Origin: CAZQAA01 sp964591255
GTDB taxonomy: Bacteria; Desulfobacterota; DSM-4660; Desulfatiglandales; Desulfatiglandaceae
NCBI GenBank assembly: GCA_964591255.1
Contig: CAZQAA010000160.1
Span: 1 to 14,738, forward strand
Length of the DNA: 14,738 nt
Direction: 5' to 3'
The notes beneath the pieces are model-generated. The model did no database searches and was not told the origin of the DNA. It saw nothing but the letters and a program-made list of their open reading frames with translations. This document shows, piece by piece, positions 1 through 7,673 of this stretch (position 1 is its first letter; each line of letters opens with the position of its first letter). The translations under genes and the position numbers were made by a program.

Positions 1-1755
1 ACAGCAAAAAGGCAGGCAATAACTAACCCGGAAAATACCATTTTTGGTGTTAAGAGGCTGATCGGAAGAAAATATGATTCTCCCGAGATCCAAGGTGATA
101 TTGATGTCCTTCCCTATAAAATCGTTAAGGCAGCAAATGGTGATGCTCATGTATCTGTTCGCGGCAAAGATTACAGCCCGGCACAGATCTCCTCTATGAT
201 TCTTCAGAAAATGAAGGAAACTGCGGAAGATTATCTGGGCGAAAAAGTTACAGAGGCCGTCATTACCGTACCTGCATACTTTAATGACAGCCAGAGACAG
301 GCTACCAAAGACGCAGGTCGTATTGCGGGACTCAAGGTAGAAAGAATTATTAATGAACCTACTGCTGCGTCACTTGCTTACGGTCTTGATAAAAAAGGAG
401 ATCGTAAGATCGCGGTGTTTGACCTGGGTGGAGGCACCTTTGACATATCCATACTGGAACTTGGCGAGGGTGTGTTTGAGGTTAAATCCACAAATGGTGA
501 TACGCACCTTGGTGGTGAAGATTTTGACCTGCGCATTGTAGACTTTCTTGCAGATGAATTCATGAAAGATCAGGGGATTGACCTCAGAAATGATAAAATG
601 GCCTTGCAAAGGCTAAAAGAGGGGGCCGAAAAGGCCAAAGTGGAGTTATCAGGTTCTATGGAGACAGATATAAACCTTCCGTTTATTACGGCTGATGCAA
701 GTGGCCCCAAACATCTTAATATCAAACTGAGTCGCGCCAAGCTTGAGGCATTGGTGAATGATCTGATTGAACGGGTAGTGCAACCGTGTAATACGGCATT
801 ACGGGACGCAGGTCTCACCACGGGAGACATTGATGAGGTTATTCTGGTGGGTGGCATGACCAGGATGCCACGGGTTCAGGAGAAAGTGAAAGAGATCTTC
901 GGCAAGGAACCTAGCAAGGGTGTAAACCCTGATGAGGTAGTGGCCATTGGCGCAGCGATCCAGGGAGGTGTGCTAATGGGCGACGTTAAAGATGTATTAC
1001 TTTTGGATGTAACACCGCTCTCCCTAGGAATAGAAACGCTGGGTGGTGTGTTTACCAAACTGATAGAAAAAAATACAACCATCCCTACCAAAAAAAGCCA
1101 GATTTTTTCTACGGCAGCCGACAACCAGCCTGCTGTTGAAATACATGTCCTCCAGGGAGAAAGAGAAATGGCCAAGGATAACAAGACCCTTGGAAGATTC
1201 CAGTTGGTGGGAATTCCTCCTGCCCCGAGAGGTGTTCCTCAGATTGAAGTTACTTTTGATATTGATGCAAACGGGATTGTACATGTCTCTGCCAAGGATA
1301 TGGGGACAGGGAAGGAACAATCCATAGAAATTACTGCTTCCAGCGGTCTGAGTGAAGATGAAATCCAACAACTTATAAGGGATGCAGAAATGCATGCCGA
1401 AGAAGACAGGAAAAACAGGGAACTGGTGGACGCACGTAATGCGGCCGATTCCATGATATATACTACAGAGAAATCGGTAAAAGAGGCGGGCGACAAGCTG
1501 GACGAGGCCACAAAATCAGATATTAACCGAGCCATAGAAAATCTGAAAAAGGCCATGGAAGGAGACGATGCCGGAGAGATAAAACGTCTGACCGAGGAAT
1601 TAACTCAGGCATCTCACAAGCTTGCTGAGACAATGTATGCCCAGGCGGCCCAAGAGCAGGCTGCAGCAGGAGGTACCACTGGCGGCTCCACGGGCCCAGA
1701 AACTTCACAGGACGAGGAAGTTGTGGATGCAGACTTCGAGGAAGTAAAAAAATGA
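1..1755 (+). CDS. dnaK: Molecular chaperone DnaK (Hsp70), 5'-truncated by the window edge
   Basis: ATP-dependent cytosolic chaperone that binds exposed hydrophobic peptides in cycles driven by J-domain proteins and GrpE. The frame is open from base 1, and 584 residues are visible. The first residues, TAKRQAITNPENTIFGVKRL, match the part of DnaK about 50 residues after the usual start, so only the N-terminal phosphate loop is missing; the ATG at 196 is internal. Visible landmarks of the nucleotide-binding domain are NEPTAASLAYGL (about 352-387), DLGGGTFDIS (421-450) and VGGMTRMP (about 850-873). The linker segment DVLLLDVTPLSLG follows, then the substrate-binding domain and helical lid. The tail is Gln/Ala/Gly-rich and ends in the classic EEVVDADFEEVKK. 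Its stop codon overlaps the next gene's start. Neither dnaJ nor grpE follows; either could lie upstream of the window. The identity is certain. Confidence 0.98.
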   Translation, partial: TAKRQAITNPENTIFGVKRLIGRKYDSPEIQGDIDVLPYKIVKAANGDAHVSVRGKDYSPAQISSMILQKMKETAEDYLGEKVTEAVITVPAYFNDSQRQATKDAGRIAGLKVERIINEPTAASLAYGLDKKGDRKIAVFDLGGGTFDISILELGEGVFEVKSTNGDTHLGGEDFDLRIVDFLADEFMKDQGIDLRNDKMALQRLKEGAEKAKVELSGSMETDINLPFITADASGPKHLNIKLSRAKLEALVNDLIERVVQPCNTALRDAGLTTGDIDEVILVGGMTRMPRVQEKVKEIFGKEPSKGVNPDEVVAIGAAIQGGVLMGDVKDVLLLDVTPLSLGIETLGGVFTKLIEKNTTIPTKKSQIFSTAADNQPAVEIHVLQGEREMAKDNKTLGRFQLVGIPPAPRGVPQIEVTFDIDANGIVHVSAKDMGTGKEQSIEITASSGLSEDEIQQLIRDAEMHAEEDRKNRELVDARNAADSMIYTTEKSVKEAGDKLDEATKSDINRAIENLKKAMEGDDAGEIKRLTEELTQASHKLAETMYAQAAQEQAAAGGTTGGSTGPETSQDEEVVDADFEEVKK

Positions 1756-3737
1756 TAACGGGTTTATATCCCGATAAAAAGGCTATCGCCATCCTGATGG
1801 TGGTGATGGCCTTTTTTTTAACAGGCTGCTATAAAAAAATTCCGTCCCAGGAAGATGACATAGGCAAAACAGCAGACATAGGCCTCTCCCGGGCTGAAAA
1901 ATACAGAGAAAAAGGGGACCTTGACAAGGCCTTAAACGAATATGGAACATGGCTGAAAACACCCCGTAAAGGGGAAAAAACGGCATATGTCCTGAGCAGG
2001 ATGGCCGAAATATACTCTATGAAGGGCCAATACGAAAGGGCCCTTGGCCTCTACGAAAAGATAGCTGCCGAATATCCCAATTATTCCATGATATCCAATG
2101 TACGTTATAATATTGCATATCACCTGTATATGTTGCATGACTACCGGCGATCTGTTCAAGAGTCCCTTAAGACGATCAACGAATGTCCCAAAACCCCACT
2201 CAAGGGCGACATAGCGCTCCTGTTGGCAGAGAGCTATATGGCACTGGGAGAGAACTCCAGGGCATTTAAGTGGTGGCTGAAGGCAAAAAACAAATTTTAC
2301 GGTGATCCCCTTAAGGAAGCAAAACTCGATATCATCCTGCAAGAATTGATTACGACCCTGGATCTGGAGCATTTGGAGGATGTGGATCAATATGCCTATG
2401 ATAATACCCATCTGCCGGAAATATATTACAAAATGGCCTCATTGTTTTTGAAAAGAGACGAGCTGAACAAGGCGTATTGGGCTGCCAGATCGCTAATTCG
2501 TTCATCTCCCGATGCATCATGGCTCTCTCTGGGATACCAAATCCTTGATAAGATCGAAAAGCGCGTGGGGACAAGATCCACAACAGTTGGATGCCTGCTT
2601 CCATTAACAGGTCCATTTGCCATATATGGTGAAGAGGCACTAAATGGGATTGAGCTGGGGTTGGGACCTCCCTGTAACTCTCAAGACAATATTCATATTG
2701 AACTGTTGATTAAAGATACCGCCGGAGATCCCCAACAAACAGAAAAGGCTCTGGAAGAGCTTGTTAACGAAAAAAAGGTGATCGCAGTCATCGGGCCCCT
2801 CTCAAGCAGGACATGCGAGGCCGCTGCTAAAAAGGCCCAGTCAATGGGAGTTCCCCTTATTGCCCTTTCTCAGAAAGAGGGAATCGAAAAAGAAAGAGAA
2901 ATGGTATTTCGCAATTTTATAACCCCGTCCCAAGAGATAACCACACTATTAAACGCCGTCATGGGTAAAAAGGGTGTCAGGCGATTTGCCATACTGTATC
3001 CGGAAAATTCTTATGGACGCTTTTTCATGAACCGTTTTTGGGATAAACTGGAAAATATGGGGGGCGTTGTCACGGCAGTAGAGTCTTATGATCCGGAGAG
3101 TACAGATTTTGCCGATCAGATAAAAAAAATGACAGGGACTTTTTACCCCCGACCTGCTTCTGTTGAGAAAGAATTTGAACAGACTGATTTGACAGACCCT
3201 GGGTATGATGAAAGAGAGAAAATCAAAGAGGGACCAGAGGATAAACAGGATGAACCAGAGCCGATCATAGATTTTGACGCCATATTCATACCGGACGGCT
3301 TTCAGACAGTGGCCATGATTGCCCCACAACTGGTCTATCATGACGTTAGGGATGTCCAGTTAATAGGGACAAGCATGTGGCAGTCCGATAAATTAATCAA
3401 ATTGGCCAAAAATTATGTGCAGGGGGCAATTTTTCCTTCCGCGTTTTTCGGAAAATCAGGAGCACCCGGTGTCCAAAACTTTATAAAATCTTACAAAGAA
3501 AATTTTGGTACGGATCCAGGGATCCTCGCAGCAGCGGGTTATGATACTGTGATGCTTCTCAGACACCTAATGGCCACATGCGACATTATTACAAGGAACG
3601 ACCTCCGGCAGGCATTGTCTGAATGCACGGGATTCAATGGTGTTAGCGGAGAACTCTGCCCTGAATACGGAAAAGGACTGGAAAGGACACCTCTGCTGTT
3701 GACTATCTCGGGCAACAACATGGTCCTGTTTCGTTAA
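1752..3737 (+). CDS. Lipoprotein with TPR-like N-terminus and periplasmic-binding fold (LpoA-like penicillin-binding protein activator class)
   Basis: 661 residues. The N-terminus is a lipoprotein signal: Lys9-Lys10, a hydrophobic stretch, then lipobox LTGC with the acylated Cys at 26. Tyr follows the Cys, so by the E. coli rule it would go to the outer membrane. Residues about 45-260 form helical TPR-like pairs (AEKYREKGDLDKALNEYGTW, AEIYSMKGQYERALGLYEKI). From about residue 277 a type I periplasmic-binding domain begins (TTVGCLLPLTGPFAIYGEEA), with VIAVIGPLSSRTCEAAAKKA and AILYPENSYGRFF further on. This TPR plus Leu/Ile/Val-binding-like order is that of LpoA, which activates peptidoglycan synthase PBP1A in gammaproteobacteria. 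A very acidic, charged insert (about residues 470-505) interrupts the binding fold. The ATG overlaps the dnaK stop (ATGA), implying translational coupling. An alternative role is solute binding for an ABC importer, but no transporter genes are adjacent. Confidence 0.82.
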   Translation: MITGLYPDKKAIAILMVVMAFFLTGCYKKIPSQEDDIGKTADIGLSRAEKYREKGDLDKALNEYGTWLKTPRKGEKTAYVLSRMAEIYSMKGQYERALGLYEKIAAEYPNYSMISNVRYNIAYHLYMLHDYRRSVQESLKTINECPKTPLKGDIALLLAESYMALGENSRAFKWWLKAKNKFYGDPLKEAKLDIILQELITTLDLEHLEDVDQYAYDNTHLPEIYYKMASLFLKRDELNKAYWAARSLIRSSPDASWLSLGYQILDKIEKRVGTRSTTVGCLLPLTGPFAIYGEEALNGIELGLGPPCNSQDNIHIELLIKDTAGDPQQTEKALEELVNEKKVIAVIGPLSSRTCEAAAKKAQSMGVPLIALSQKEGIEKEREMVFRNFITPSQEITTLLNAVMGKKGVRRFAILYPENSYGRFFMNRFWDKLENMGGVVTAVESYDPESTDFADQIKKMTGTFYPRPASVEKEFEQTDLTDPGYDEREKIKEGPEDKQDEPEPIIDFDAIFIPDGFQTVAMIAPQLVYHDVRDVQLIGTSMWQSDKLIKLAKNYVQGAIFPSAFFGKSGAPGVQNFIKSYKENFGTDPGILAAAGYDTVMLLRHLMATCDIITRNDLRQALSECTGFNGVSGELCPEYGKGLERTPLLLTISGNNMVLFR

Positions 3738-3793
3738 TCCGCATCTTATGAAAATCTTCTCCCAATCCCTGGGCCGGTCTTTAATTTTACATA

Positions 3794-4156
3794 TTACATA
3801 CGGATCTTTGCGTCAGTTTTTTCCGGATGCTTTTCAAGGTGTTTGTACCTACCTATGGCCGATTCTGCCAAACGCTTGATCAGATGCTGAAGATCTGAAT
3901 CATTCCACAGTGAGGTAAAATCAACGGATGAAATAAGGCGGTTGCTCAGTGTATATTGAGGATCGCGATCCGGTGCAAGCACAACATCATCATCTCTGAA
4001 ATCAATCTTTTCCTCAAAAATCTGTTGCAGCAATTCTTTGACAGTATGGGAAAAAAATTTTTTCACATCTTCTGTGGATTCAGCATGATTCATCTTCTGA
4101 CGAAAATTTGGGATTACTTGATGCTCGTACTTGGTAAAGGAAATTTTTTTTGTCAT
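3794..4156 (-). CDS. Small hypothetical protein, about 120 aa, cytosolic
   Basis: I do not recognise the family with certainty. I place the start at the ATG whose first base is 4156, because AGGAG lies 7 bases upstream (4164-4168). A TTG at 4189 would add 11 residues (beginning MASDYNHRRK) but would put that ribosome site inside the gene. The product begins MTKKISFTKYEHQVIPNFRQ and has no signal peptide or membrane segment. It looks mostly helical and mixed-charge: an N-terminal helix (about 25-50, TEDVKKFFSHTVKELLQQ), a short acidic middle (FRDDDVVLAPDRD), then another amphipathic helix (LQHLIKRLAESAIGRYKHLE) and a basic tail. No catalytic motif is visible. It stands alone, converging on the lipoprotein gene with 56 bases between them and diverging from moeA. 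A real gene is supported by the good ribosome site and protein-like composition; function is unknown. Confidence 0.72.
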   Translation of the reverse strand: MTKKISFTKYEHQVIPNFRQKMNHAESTEDVKKFFSHTVKELLQQIFEEKIDFRDDDVVLAPDRDPQYTLSNRLISSVDFTSLWNDSDLQHLIKRLAESAIGRYKHLEKHPEKTDAKIRM

Positions 4157-4163
4157 ACCTTTT

Positions 4164-4168
4164 CTCCT
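4164..4168 (-). promoter_or_regulatory. Ribosome binding site deciding the start of the small hypothetical gene
   Basis: On the minus strand AGGAG stands 7 bases before the ATG whose first base is 4156. It favours that ATG over the upstream in-frame TTG at 4189. Confidence 0.7.
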
Positions 4169-4222
4169 ATGGTTATAATCGGATGCCAAGTATAATCTTT
4201 CCTATAAAATACCAGACAATCA

Positions 4223-4238
4223 ATCTATCGATCTATCG
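4223..4238. repeat. Two-copy tandem 8-mer ATCTATCG
   Basis: ATCTATCG at 4223-4230 is immediately repeated at 4231-4238. It lies in the moeA/hypothetical divergent gap. It could be chance in AT-rich DNA or part of a regulator site; nothing else supports a function. Confidence 0.5.
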
Positions 4239-4398
4239 GTTATTGGCTCTTCGTTCAATGGCCTCTTTTGATACTTTCAATCAACCATTCCAAGTTCATA
4301 AGTTATGGACCTGCTCTCTGATTATATTTTATATTTTTCTGCTGAAAAAGCCATCAAAATCAGCATTCCTAATGCTCTTTGAAAACCGGAGTTTTTTA

Positions 4399-4427
4399 TT
4401 GATACTGTAATCGGTTTATGACATATA
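4399..4427 (+). promoter_or_regulatory. Possible sigma-70-type promoter for the moeA pair
   Basis: TTGATA (4399-4404) and CATATA (4422-4427) are separated by 17 bases, upstream of the moeA start at 4474. Each box departs from consensus, and the AT-rich context makes chance matches likely. Confidence 0.3.
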
Positions 4428-4473
4428 TGGGCACCAAACAGATCATAAAGCGAATTTCGATGGGATTTATTGA

Positions 4474-5733
4474 ATGGAATCATTTTTCAGACTTAAGACG
4501 CCCAAAGAGGTGTTTCAGATTATTGACCAGTTTAAACCCTTAGGAAAAGAAACAATCAGGATTGAGGAAGCTCTTCACAGGATATTATATCATGATGTGA
4601 TATCCCCTGAAGACCTACCCGGGTTTTTCAGATCCACTATGGACGGCTATGCCGTGAGGGCAAAAGACACTTTCGGCGCCAGTGAATCCCTGCCTGCCAT
4701 GCTGGATGTAACAGGCGAAGTGCGCATGGGTGAAACCCCTGACATGTCTTTGGGTAAAGGGAAGGCAGTGAGGATCTCTACCGGAGGGATGCTGCCTGAG
4801 GGCGCAGATGGTGTAGTGATGGTAGAATACTGTCATCTGTTGGACGAGTCCACCCTTGAAGTTTACCGCCCCGTTTCACCCCTCGAAAACGTCATACCAC
4901 CGGGCGATGACATCAAACGTGGAATGATCCTGTTGAAAAAGGGACATGGCCTTCGTATTCAGGATATCGGGATTATGGCCGGGATAGGAAAGACTAACGT
5001 GGACGTACACAAAAGACCCAGAGTCGCTATCATCTCCACCGGAGATGAGGTTATCCCTATAAACGACTCACCCAAGCCGGGGCAAGTGAGGGATATCAAT
5101 CGTTATACATTGTGGAGTCTATGCCGAAGCATGGGAGCTGCTCCTGTTTATGTGGGGCTTTCTGCAGACAATTTTGACGACCTGAAAGGTATGGTGGAAA
5201 GTGGGCTAAAACAGGCAGACACGGTTTGGATATCCGGTGGAAGCTCTGTTGGCACAAGGGACATAACCTTACGCGTATTAGAGACACTGCAGGATTTCAA
5301 ACTGCTGGTCCATGGCATATCTATCAGTCCTGGCAAACCGACTATTATAGGCCGGAGTGGATCGAAACCCGTTATAGGCCTGCCTGGTCACGTATCTTCG
5401 GCATTGGTGGTAGCGCAGATCTTTTTGACGCGTCTTGTCTTGCGGCTTTCTGGTCATACGGATACTTCCAAGGAGGTCAGAAGAGAAATTGAGGCAGTAT
5501 TGAGCCGCAATATAGAATCGGCCAGTGGCCGTGAAGACTACATAAAGGTAAAACTGAGTTGTAAAAAAGGTGTGTTGACTGCCGAGCCAATCTTAGGGAA
5601 ATCGGGTCTGATCTTCCCCTTGGTGGAAGCGGACGGAATGATTCGTGTTGATATGAATACAGAAGGCCTGTATCAGGGCCAAGGTGTAAAGGTAATCCTG
5701 TTTGACGACCTGCAACGGGGAGGTATGACTTGA
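4474..5733 (+). CDS. moeA: Molybdopterin molybdenumtransferase MoeA
   Basis: 419 residues, the usual length for MoeA. The enzyme inserts molybdate (or tungstate) into adenylylated molybdopterin, the last step of Mo/W cofactor assembly in the cytosol. Family landmarks run in the expected order: RSTMDGYAVRA (about 52-62), the GDDIKRG segment (about 148-154), ISTGDEVI (about 188-195) with the conserved Asp-Glu, WISGGSSVGTRDIT (about 252-265), HGISISPGKPTIIG (about 279-292) and GLPGHVSSALV (about 300-310), then the C-terminal beta domain. The GLPGH form, rather than the GLPGN of the E. coli type, is common in archaeal and anaerobic bacterial members. The ATG at 4474 has only a weak ribosome site (GGGA), but the protein's N-terminus aligns well with the family. 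It is first of a two-gene unit overlapping the next gene by 4 bases. I use the moeA symbol in the broad sense. Confidence 0.93.
   Translation: MESFFRLKTPKEVFQIIDQFKPLGKETIRIEEALHRILYHDVISPEDLPGFFRSTMDGYAVRAKDTFGASESLPAMLDVTGEVRMGETPDMSLGKGKAVRISTGGMLPEGADGVVMVEYCHLLDESTLEVYRPVSPLENVIPPGDDIKRGMILLKKGHGLRIQDIGIMAGIGKTNVDVHKRPRVAIISTGDEVIPINDSPKPGQVRDINRYTLWSLCRSMGAAPVYVGLSADNFDDLKGMVESGLKQADTVWISGGSSVGTRDITLRVLETLQDFKLLVHGISISPGKPTIIGRSGSKPVIGLPGHVSSALVVAQIFLTRLVLRLSGHTDTSKEVRREIEAVLSRNIESASGREDYIKVKLSCKKGVLTAEPILGKSGLIFPLVEADGMIRVDMNTEGLYQGQGVKVILFDDLQRGGMT
5717..5724 (+). promoter_or_regulatory. Strong ribosome binding site for the TTG-started MoeA fusion gene
   Basis: GGGGAGGT inside the last codons of the first moeA lies 5 bases before TTG at 5730. 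It makes the TTG the best start and points to translational coupling between the two moeA genes. Confidence 0.7.
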
Positions 5734-7673
5734 AAAGACAGACCTATCTGGCCATGAAATCTCTGGAAGAGGCCAAACGGCTCTTCTTTTCCAGAATCGA
5801 TCCAAATCAGCGTAGCGGCATAGAGAAAATAGAGGCCAGAGATTCTCTGGGCAGGATCACGGCACGGCCTGTGTTTGCAAAACGTTCCTCACCATCATTC
5901 AATTCAGCCGCAATGGACGGTATTGCCGTTCGGGCGGAATTGACCTACGGAACCAATGAAAGACACCCAAAAATACTGGAAATCGGCCAGGATGCCATCT
6001 GGATAAACACAGGTGACCCGCTCCCGGATGAATTTGACTCGGTGATTATGATAGAAAAAATCCATAAGCTGGATGATACCCATCTGGAAATCAGGGCACC
6101 ATCCTATCCGTGGCAAAACATCCGCAAGGTGGGAGAGGATATTGTAGCCACAGAACTGCTCTTTCCCCAGAATCATATGATAGGGGCGTATGACATGGGG
6201 GCGCTTGTAAGTGCCGGAGTGTTTGAGGTCCAGGTATGGAAAAAACCGCTCGTGGCCATTGTCCCCACAGGTTCCGAACTTGTAGACCACAGAGAGATAA
6301 AAGATGGGATGCTGGTGAAAAAGGGGCAGATAATAGATTACAATTCCGTTCTCCTTGGAGGGCTTATACGTGAATCAGGAGGTATTCCCATAAATTATGA
6401 TATCGTACCGGACATTAGGGAAAAAATATGCGACGCATTGGAACGGGCCATCGAATCTGATGCGCATATAATCATAATTAATGCAGGTTCTTCTGCAGGA
6501 AGTAAAGATTTTACAGTCCATGTGATCAATGAAATAGGAGAGGTCCTTGTACATGGCATAGCCATGATGCCGGGCAAGCCTACTATTCTTGGAATAGTCC
6601 GGGGAAAACCTGTTATAGGCAACCCGGGATACCCCGTTTCTGCAACCATATCTTTTGAACAGTTTGTGAGACCTCTTATTTACAGATTTCAGGGGCAGCA
6701 ACCTCCCGGACGACACATTATCAAAGTCCATCCTACCCGAGATATTCCTTCCAAACCTGGAGTGGAAGAGTTTCTGAGGGTGAACATAGGCAAGGTGGGC
6801 TCACGATATGTGGCCACACCACTTGGACGGGCTGCCGGCTCTATTACTACCCTTACAAGGGCCGAGGGAATTATCCGAATCCCTTCCCTGTCCGAAGGAA
6901 TAGCCCAAAAAGACGAGGCAGAGGCAGAGCTGCTTATAAGGAAAAAAGAACTCCTGAATACCGTTGTCATTATCGGAAGTCATGATATTTCCATTGATAT
7001 CCTGGCGGATGAAATCAGACAAAAAGGGATCAATATCCGTATATCATCCAGCAATGTGGGCAGCCTCGGTGGCCTGATTGCCCTTAAGAAGGGTACCTGT
7101 CACATGTCGGGTTCACATCTTCTGGACACCAGCACTGGACAATATAATATTTCTTATATCAAAAAATATCTAAAAGGAATCCCGGTCAGCCTGTTTTACC
7201 TGGTTTTCAGGGACCAGGGCCTGATAATACCAAAGAATAATCCAAAAGGGATAAAGGGGATAGAAGATCTGGTACGGGATGATATCAGGTTTGTCAATCG
7301 CCAGCCAGGATCAGGCACCCGGGTGCTTCTTGATTACAAATTAGAGAATACAGGTATAAGCCCTGAATCTATTCATGGTTATGACCACGAGGAATTTACC
7401 CACATGGCGGTGGCGGTGGCGGTGCTAAGCGGAACTGCTGACTGCGGCATGGGAATTTTTGCAGCGGCCAAGGCCCTGGATCTGGACTTCATCCCTGTAG
7501 AACAGGAACAATATGACCTTGTCATTCCTGATTCAATCTTGAAGACAGATTATGTCCAGACCCTATTAGAGACTGTACGGTCTGAAAATTTCCGTAACCG
7601 CGTCACAGCCTTGGGTGGATATAACCCAAGTAAAAGCGGTAAGTTAATAGCACAAATTAACCAAAAAGATTAA
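5730..7673 (+). CDS. MoeA domain fused to a C-terminal periplasmic-binding-protein-like domain
   Basis: 647 residues. Residues about 1-405 are a second MoeA: AAMDGIAVRA, VGEDIVAT, PTGSEL, INAGSSAGSKDFT, HGIAMMPGKPTILG, GNPGYPVSATI. Residues about 408-640 form a PBP-like domain without a signal peptide (starting TVVIIGSHDISIDILADEI), with FVNRQPGSGTRVLLD and MAVAVAVLSGTADCGMGIFA, resembling the ligand-binding fold of molybdate/tungstate-binding proteins and LysR effector domains. The fusion is a known architecture in archaea and anaerobic bacteria. The domain may sense or hold the oxyanion or cofactor; that role is inferred. Compared with the preceding MoeA, the TGDE motif reads TGSE (about residues 180-183; Glu kept). 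The start is TTG at 5730, supported by GGGGAGGT at 5717-5724 and overlap with the previous stop; the next in-frame ATG (5754) lies 8 codons in. The stop shares TTAA with purA. Confidence 0.92.
   Translation: MKRQTYLAMKSLEEAKRLFFSRIDPNQRSGIEKIEARDSLGRITARPVFAKRSSPSFNSAAMDGIAVRAELTYGTNERHPKILEIGQDAIWINTGDPLPDEFDSVIMIEKIHKLDDTHLEIRAPSYPWQNIRKVGEDIVATELLFPQNHMIGAYDMGALVSAGVFEVQVWKKPLVAIVPTGSELVDHREIKDGMLVKKGQIIDYNSVLLGGLIRESGGIPINYDIVPDIREKICDALERAIESDAHIIIINAGSSAGSKDFTVHVINEIGEVLVHGIAMMPGKPTILGIVRGKPVIGNPGYPVSATISFEQFVRPLIYRFQGQQPPGRHIIKVHPTRDIPSKPGVEEFLRVNIGKVGSRYVATPLGRAAGSITTLTRAEGIIRIPSLSEGIAQKDEAEAELLIRKKELLNTVVIIGSHDISIDILADEIRQKGINIRISSSNVGSLGGLIALKKGTCHMSGSHLLDTSTGQYNISYIKKYLKGIPVSLFYLVFRDQGLIIPKNNPKGIKGIEDLVRDDIRFVNRQPGSGTRVLLDYKLENTGISPESIHGYDHEEFTHMAVAVAVLSGTADCGMGIFAAAKALDLDFIPVEQEQYDLVIPDSILKTDYVQTLLETVRSENFRNRVTALGGYNPSKSGKLIAQINQKD
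7670..7673. other. Palindromic TTAA giving both stop codons of convergent genes
   Basis: The plus strand reads TAA at 7671-7673 for the MoeA fusion. The minus strand reads TAA at 7672-7670 for purA. The two genes therefore overlap tail to tail by 4 bases, and no space remains for a terminator between them. Confidence 0.95.

Larger units (their letters stand above)
4157..4473. other. AT-rich divergent intergenic region between the small hypothetical gene and moeA
   Basis: This 317-base stretch separates two divergent genes and should carry both promoters. I find no tRNA, no terminator hairpin and no convincing protein; the plus-strand reading frame at 4150-4410 looks random. The 8-mer ATCTATCG occurs twice in tandem at 4223-4238. 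A weak promoter for moeA can be proposed near 4399-4427. I looked for a Moco riboswitch and a ModE-type palindrome ahead of moeA and could not recognise either by eye. Confidence 0.6.

Noticed and set aside
1024..1395. Minus-strand frame of 123 codons across dnaK
   Set aside because: It is a shadow of the dnaK substrate-binding domain, with no domain and an unlikely composition.
1932..2411. Minus-strand frame of 159 codons across the lipoprotein gene
   Set aside because: It lies wholly antisense to a well-supported gene, its composition is unlike a real protein, and it has no recognisable motif.
4150..4410. Plus-strand frame of 86 codons in the moeA upstream gap
   Set aside because: It starts inside the opposite gene, is low in charged residues because the DNA is AT-rich, has no ribosome site, and ends before moeA.
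4157..4473. Moco riboswitch or ModE operator before moeA
   Set aside because: No recognisable conserved core or paired palindrome could be found by eye; a covariance-model search would settle it.
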